DNA from: Theodoxus fluviatilis
Taxonomy: Eukaryota; Mollusca; Gastropoda; Cycloneritida; Neritidae
Direction of reading: 5' to 3'
DNA length: 19,007 bases
Assembly: GCA_034096865.1 (NCBI GenBank)
Contig: JAWQFJ010008526.1
Location: 22,501 to 41,507 of the forward strand
Part shown: piece after piece, positions 17,953-19,007 of the stretch
Layout: each line of letters begins with the position of its first letter
How positions within the stretch are numbered: the first letter of the stretch is position 1
Notes under the pieces: model-generated
Told to the model about the DNA's origin: nothing
The model's database searches: none
Seen by the model: only the letters and a program-made list of their open reading frames with translations
Made by a program: the position numbers and the translations under genes

Positions 17953-18387
17953 TTCTGTGATTCCATTTTTCTTTCTGTTCATCTTTATCCTCCTCCTCCT
18001 CCTCCTCCTCCTCCTCCTCCTCCTCCTCCTCCTCCTCCTCCTCCTCCTCCTCCGCCTCCTCCATCCTCCTCCCCCCCCCCCCCTCTCCTCCTCCTCCTCC
18101 TCCTCCTCCTCCTCCTCCTCCTCCTCCTCCTCCAGCACCTACCTGTGCCTGGATTCTGTTGAAGTCGATCTGCTGCTGCATCTCCGGGCTGGAGATTTCC
18201 GCAGCCAGCTGTGCCTTGCCCAGGATGGAGGGGTCAAAGGGCAGGGAGATGCACTTGGCCACGAGCATGTCATCGGTCACGCTGTCCCGGTCAAAGGTCA
18301 GCAGGTGCAGGTCAGCCTCTGGGGTCGATGGGGCCTCCCCATCCTTCAGCTGGTACTTTCCCATCAGCCCCATCTCCACTGGTGAGT
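9297..18387 (-). CDS. TBC-domain Rab GTPase-activating protein, eight internal exons (partial gene)
   Basis: This entry spans the gene; the exons are listed separately. The eight exons total 1,051 nt, all boundaries are GT/AG, and the phases chain without a break (1-0, 0-0, 0-2, 2-0, 0-1, 1-2, 2-1, 1-2), giving about 350 residues. Residues 1-82 form a region I do not recognise. Residues from about 105 to 350 are a TBC domain with arginine finger IDKDVPRTD near residue 141 and glutamine finger GYAQGMND near 178, followed by the conserved LLLGFKREF and YTFEIF helices. TBC proteins speed GTP hydrolysis by Rab GTPases using both fingers, so this one looks catalytically competent. It belongs in the broad Gyp7/TBC1D15/16/17/25-like group by motif memory, but I cannot name the orthologue. 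The start and stop codons were not identified. Introns run from 218 to about 1,980 bp and are full of repeats. Confidence 0.9.
9948..10520. repeat. 25-bp minisatellite, array 2 (about 23 copies)
   Basis: Same unit as 3555-4703 but with its own variant set: CTGCAGCAGG and GGCTCAGCT units are common here while the CAGAGCT variant common in array 1 is absent. It lies in the intron between exons G and H and ends in AAAGCCCAGCAGCCAGGG, the same flank as array 1. Confidence 0.97.
10585..11410. repeat. 75-76 bp minisatellite, about 11 copies
   Basis: Repeated anchors TGTAGGTCAA at 10673, 10749, 10825 and 10900 give periods of 76, 76 and 75. Each unit carries CACCTAACTTCCATGCTTCC and CACATTATATGTGTGAGAT. 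Unit types alternate in small details (AATCACAG versus AATAACACAG, CCATCCG versus CCACCAG). It abuts the splice donor of exon G. Confidence 0.97.
11416..11564 (-). CDS. TBC gene exon G
   Basis: The exon is 149 nt, phase 2 to phase 1, acceptor TTTTCCCACCAG and donor CTCAG|GTAACT. It encodes WLLLGFKREFSFEDSL, then a helix CFEILSSHFLELSS and a charged stretch VEAEKARNKEEMKEFASS. WLLLxFKREF is a hallmark of TBC domains. The charged tail is probably a solvent-exposed insert between TBC helices. The donor sits eight bases from the end of the 75-76 bp tandem array. Confidence 0.94.
11862..11960 (+). repeat. Dispersed repeat copy, partner at 16772-16870
   Basis: CAGTTTTAGC, TTCAAGGCC and AATTTCACAACTTTTCCA occur in the same order in both places. 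The copies have the same orientation, in two different introns of the TBC gene. Confidence 0.75.
12070..12160 (-). CDS. TBC gene exon F
   Basis: The exon is 91 nt, phase 1 to phase 2, acceptor TTGCTGCCAG and donor CACAG|GTGATG. It encodes DLVRMLLGEVDPDLLRHF followed by QSSDLDNLFFCHR. The FxCHRW pattern completed by the next exon is typical of the TBC domain, where related proteins read LFFCFRWLL. The acceptor lies only about 20 bp from the tetranucleotide array at 12181-12407. Confidence 0.93.
12181..12407. repeat. (GAAT)n tetranucleotide microsatellite
   Basis: GAAT units with interruptions such as GGACAAAT and GAATTAATTAATCAAT. On the gene's strand this is ATTC/TTCA, and it ends about 20 bp before the acceptor of exon F. 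Confidence 0.95.
12420..12800. other. Intron sequence without recognised feature
   Basis: Intron between exons E and F. No repeat or coding signal was seen until the G-rich and GT repeats. Confidence 0.5.
12801..12871. repeat. G/T-rich tract ending in (GT)n
   Basis: GGTGGGGAGG and GGGGGTGGGGGAAGGGGGAG are followed by a GT run at about 12848-12871. The G runs could form a quadruplex on the plus strand. Confidence 0.9.
12932..13773. mobile_element. Nonautonomous element with TGACCTTGACCT motifs and GACTCACATG termini
   Basis: The two ends are inverted copies: GACTCACATG at 12932-12941 and CATGTGAGTC at 13764-13773. Between them are five exact TGACCTTGACCT motifs (12944, 12961, 13082 in reverse, 13242, 13398) and near-copies at 13069 and 13561. 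The right end holds CGGACGCCCGGACGGCCGGA (about 13690-13709), a further GGACGGACGA run, and a terminal hairpin. There is no ORF, so if mobile it depends on another element. I recall similar GACCTTGACC-rich repeats with GTGAGTC ends in mollusc genomes. A target-site duplication was not found, so the outer limits are uncertain. Confidence 0.6.
13747..13773. repeat. Terminal hairpin GACTCAC/GTGAGTC
   Basis: GACTCAC (13747-13753) and GTGAGTC (13767-13773) form a 7-bp stem with a 13-nt loop TTTTGCTTCGCAT. A further GTGAGT at 13736-13741 could pair with the left arm instead. Confidence 0.7.
13988..14069 (-). CDS. TBC gene exon E
   Basis: The exon is 82 nt, phase 0 to phase 1, acceptor ATCTTCTCCAG and donor ATTG|GTAGGTG. 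It encodes VEAFWIFKLYMETIAEDF followed by SEDGMVKKI. The EAFWxF and following helix match the TBC segment that normally comes right after the glutamine-finger helix, where many family members read DAFWCF. The two introns around it hold the CCA/TCA and purine repeats on one side and the nuclear-receptor-like element on the other. Confidence 0.93.
14190..14870. repeat. CCA/TCA trinucleotide-rich region
   Basis: About 650 bp of imperfect ACC, ATC and ACT triplets. Two longer units with CACCACCATCATCATTATCA (about 14570 and 14638) repeat at about 68 bp. The open frames on both strands (His/Pro/Ser or Val/Met rich) are shadows. Confidence 0.92.
15007..15588. repeat. Polypurine GGGA/GA tract of about 580 bp
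   Basis: Uninterrupted purine runs occur at about 15025-15203, 15228-15422 and 15424-15588. The first half is GGGA-rich, the rest GA and GAAAGGA. It lies in the intron between exons D and E. The 200-residue Arg/Glu/Gly open frames are artefacts of the repeat. Confidence 0.97.
15590..15800. repeat. Degenerate GATGAT-rich stretch
   Basis: AT-rich sequence with scattered GATGATGAT and a direct repeat of GATGATATGTGACTATGATGA-like sequence near 15620-15660. Confidence 0.75.
15858..15990 (-). CDS. TBC gene exon D (glutamine finger)
   Basis: The exon is 133 nt, phase 2 to phase 0, acceptor CTGTACAG and donor GAG|GTCAGA. It encodes KGRGNPHLTQLRNIL and continues through ELGYAQGMNDILSRF to FVMDNE. 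GYAQGMND is the TBC glutamine finger (YxQ), and GNPHL plus the following helix match the usual spacing from the arginine finger. This is the most diagnostic exon of the gene. Confidence 0.95.
16293..16343. repeat. 11-bp perfect hairpin GAGGCCTGATG/CATCAGGCCTC
   Basis: The left arm is 16293-16303 and the right arm 16333-16343, with a 29-nt loop. The same CATCAGGCCT sequence occurs in the dispersed repeat copies at 6755 and, inverted, near 16570. Confidence 0.8.
16505..16620 (-). repeat. Dispersed repeat copy 2 (partner at 6715-6850)
   Basis: In reverse complement this reads GCATCAGGCCTACTTAGCAG then AACACGCTGCCTGAATTATA and CAGGCCATGGAAGAGA, matching the plus-strand copy at 6755-6812 with few differences in the core. 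Confidence 0.75.
16772..16870 (+). repeat. Dispersed repeat copy, partner at 11862-11960
   Basis: TTTTAGCTAACAATTTTT, GTTCAAGGCCC and AATTTCACAACTTTTCCAT parallel the other copy in order and spacing. Confidence 0.75.
17002..17105 (-). CDS. TBC gene exon C (arginine finger)
   Basis: The exon is 104 nt, phase 0 to phase 2, acceptor TTTTACAG and donor CAA|GTGAGT. It encodes 34 residues plus a split codon, running from VYVNRHKVDV to DRDIDYF. The segment IRVIDKDVPRTDRD holds the TBC arginine-finger motif IxxDxxR; its arginine is the one that reaches into the Rab active site in known TBC GAPs. The match to the motif is exact. Confidence 0.93.
17324..17431 (-). CDS. TBC gene exon B
   Basis: The exon is 108 nt, phase 0 to phase 0, 36 codons starting FARELVPLKN and ending GPTYLQ, with donor CAG|GTAGCC. 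I chose the acceptor TTCTCACAG at 17432 because it is the only one that keeps the frame open from exon A. A more upstream acceptor (TTTTGCAG, exon starting at 17494) would add 63 nt in frame but brings in a TGA after seven codons. No motif is recognised here beyond the expected approach to the TBC domain. The next exon starts in phase 0, as required. Confidence 0.82.
17657..17787. repeat. 42-bp tandem repeat, three copies, with splice-donor-like motifs
   Basis: Units start at 17657, 17699 and 17741. On the gene's strand each holds AAGGTAAGT (or ACGGTAAGT in the 17657 unit), at 17764-17772, 17722-17730 and 17680-17688. Because 42 is a multiple of three, both strands carry an open repeat peptide (minus-strand unit LTNAKVSLGKTT), but there is no sign that it is translated. 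It lies in the intron between exons A and B. Confidence 0.95.
17874..17948. repeat. (CT)n microsatellite
   Basis: About 75 bp of uninterrupted CT. On the gene's strand it is (GA)n. Confidence 0.97.
17987..18133. repeat. (CCT)n with C13, adjacent to the donor of exon A
   Basis: TCC/CTC units fill the stretch, broken by CCGCCTCCTCCATC near 18052 and C13 at 18071-18083. On the gene's strand this is (GGA)n plus G13, starting about ten bases after GTAGGT. Confidence 0.97.
18143..18387 (-). CDS. TBC gene exon A (N-terminal to the TBC domain)
   Basis: The exon is 245 nt, enters in phase 1 after a pyrimidine-rich tract ending CCATCCAG, and leaves in phase 0 at CAG|GTAGGT. It encodes about 82 residues beginning DSPVEMGLMGKYQL and ending DFNRIQAQ, with the stretch LPFDPSILGKAQLAAEIS in between. 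The third codon positions look GC-rich compared with the surrounding introns, as expected of a real exon. It has no motif I can assign; it lies directly upstream of the TBC domain and may be a linker or part of an N-terminal regulatory domain. The frame stays open for some way past the donor only because the intron begins with GGA repeats, which give a spurious Gly/Glu-rich tail. Confidence 0.88.
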
Positions 18388-18528
18388 CTGGATGGGAGGC
18401 AAGGAAAAGGGAAAGATAAAAGTAAAAGTGAAGTTTCACTTTGGCCAAAAGTTATTTCTTTTAGTTGTGGTTATGGTAACTTGACTGACCCTTTTTCTGC
18501 CGACCCAAAACTTTAAAAAAAATCATAC

Positions 18529-18557
18529 CAACAACAACAACAACAACAACAACAACA
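18529..18557. repeat. (CAA)n microsatellite
   Basis: About ten CAA/ACA units in the intron upstream of exon A. Confidence 0.93.
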
Positions 18558-18746
18558 AAGAGGGTAAAAACAAACTGCATGCTGTCCCGTTCCATCTTCC
18601 CTGCTTTATGAAGACTTACAAAATCCAATATTTACATTAAAGAAATCATTCTCAGTGAAAGAGAAACTTGTACCATGATCATTCTGTCCATATATTTTAA
18701 GGAGGAAGGGGGGTGGGGTGGAGTGGAGAGACAGACAGATGCATAG

Positions 18747-18750
<4 letters not shown>

Positions 18751-18803
<53 letters not shown>
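18751..18803. repeat. (AC)n microsatellite
   Basis: About 26 AC units. The minus-strand Cys/Val frame over it is a shadow. Confidence 0.97.
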
Positions 18804-18805
<2 letters not shown>

Positions 18806-18837
18806 TACACAAACTTGTACATGATGGAAAATTATTA

Positions 18838-18897
18838 TCTCCTCCTCTTCCTCTTCCCCCACCTCCCCATCCCCACCCATACCCCCACCCCCTCCTC
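18838..18897. repeat. Polypyrimidine CCTCTTCC/CCCCA stretch
   Basis: CT-rich, then C-rich with isolated A. On the gene's strand it is GGGTGGGGATGGGGAGG-like, with closely spaced G runs. Confidence 0.85.
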
Positions 18898-18953
18898 ACG
18901 ACATCACCATTATGTTGTTCCCTTGCAATTGTTATGGTTACTGCAAATCACAC

Positions 18954-19007
18954 ATTGCCGAAAAGCTTCCAGAGACGGGCCACACGAGTGGCCTTGTCCC
19001 AGGACAG
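18954..19007 (-). CDS. Possible exon fragment at the window edge
   Basis: Read on the minus strand from the window edge, one frame gives LSWDKATRVARLWKLFGN with coding-like codons (many C or G in third position) before a stop. A donor AAT|GTGTGA follows. This would be a 5' exon of the TBC gene, but its phase (0) does not fit exon A (which needs phase 1), so either another exon lies between or the true donor or frame is different. Treat as a weak call. Confidence 0.3.

Noticed and set aside
17821..18138. Poly-Glu, poly-Arg, poly-Gly and poly-Ser frames around the GGA and CT repeats
   Set aside because: These are intronic repeats behind the splice donor of exon A; only the part above 18142 is coding.

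Overview
This is eukaryotic, intron-containing, repeat-dense DNA. Nothing in it looks bacterial: there are no long operonic ORFs, and almost every long open frame is either a microsatellite shadow or part of an exon. The repeats (a tRNA-derived SINE with a short tandem tail, an element full of TGACCTTGACC motifs, many tetranucleotide and GA/CT arrays) look to me like those of marine invertebrates, most likely a mollusc. That placement is an inference from memory of repeat style, not a search.

The one gene I can support lies on the minus strand. I reconstructed eight internal coding exons with canonical GT/AG boundaries and matching phases: 18143-18387, 17324-17431, 17002-17105, 15858-15990, 13988-14069, 12070-12160, 11416-11564 and 9297-9435. 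They join into one open frame of about 350 residues containing a TBC (Tre-2/Bub2/Cdc16) Rab-GAP domain. Both catalytic motifs are present: the arginine finger IDKDVPR (IxxDxxR) and the glutamine finger YAQG (YxQ). The 5' end lies beyond the right edge of the window; a possible further exon fragment touches that edge. The 3' end was not found with confidence and may be to the left, inside or outside the window.

The introns are packed with simple repeats. From high to low coordinate: (AC)n; a GGA/G13 tract directly behind a splice donor; a (CT)n run; a 42-bp tandem repeat carrying consensus-like 5' splice sites on the gene's strand; dispersed repeats at 16.3-16.9 kb; about 560 bp of nearly pure purines; about 650 bp of CCA/TCA repeats; a roughly 840-bp element with nuclear-receptor-like direct repeats; a GAAT array behind a splice acceptor; a 75-76 bp minisatellite next to a donor; and a 25-bp minisatellite.

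The left half (1-9296) holds no gene I can support. It contains a second, larger array of the same 25-bp minisatellite (3555-4703), two further minisatellites, several microsatellites, a SINE, fragments of dispersed repeats, and one unexplained 203-codon open frame (7074-7685). I found no tRNA, rRNA or CRISPR, and no prokaryotic system. The most interesting material is the nuclear-receptor-like element, the twin 25-bp arrays, and the way repeats sit against the splice sites of the TBC gene.
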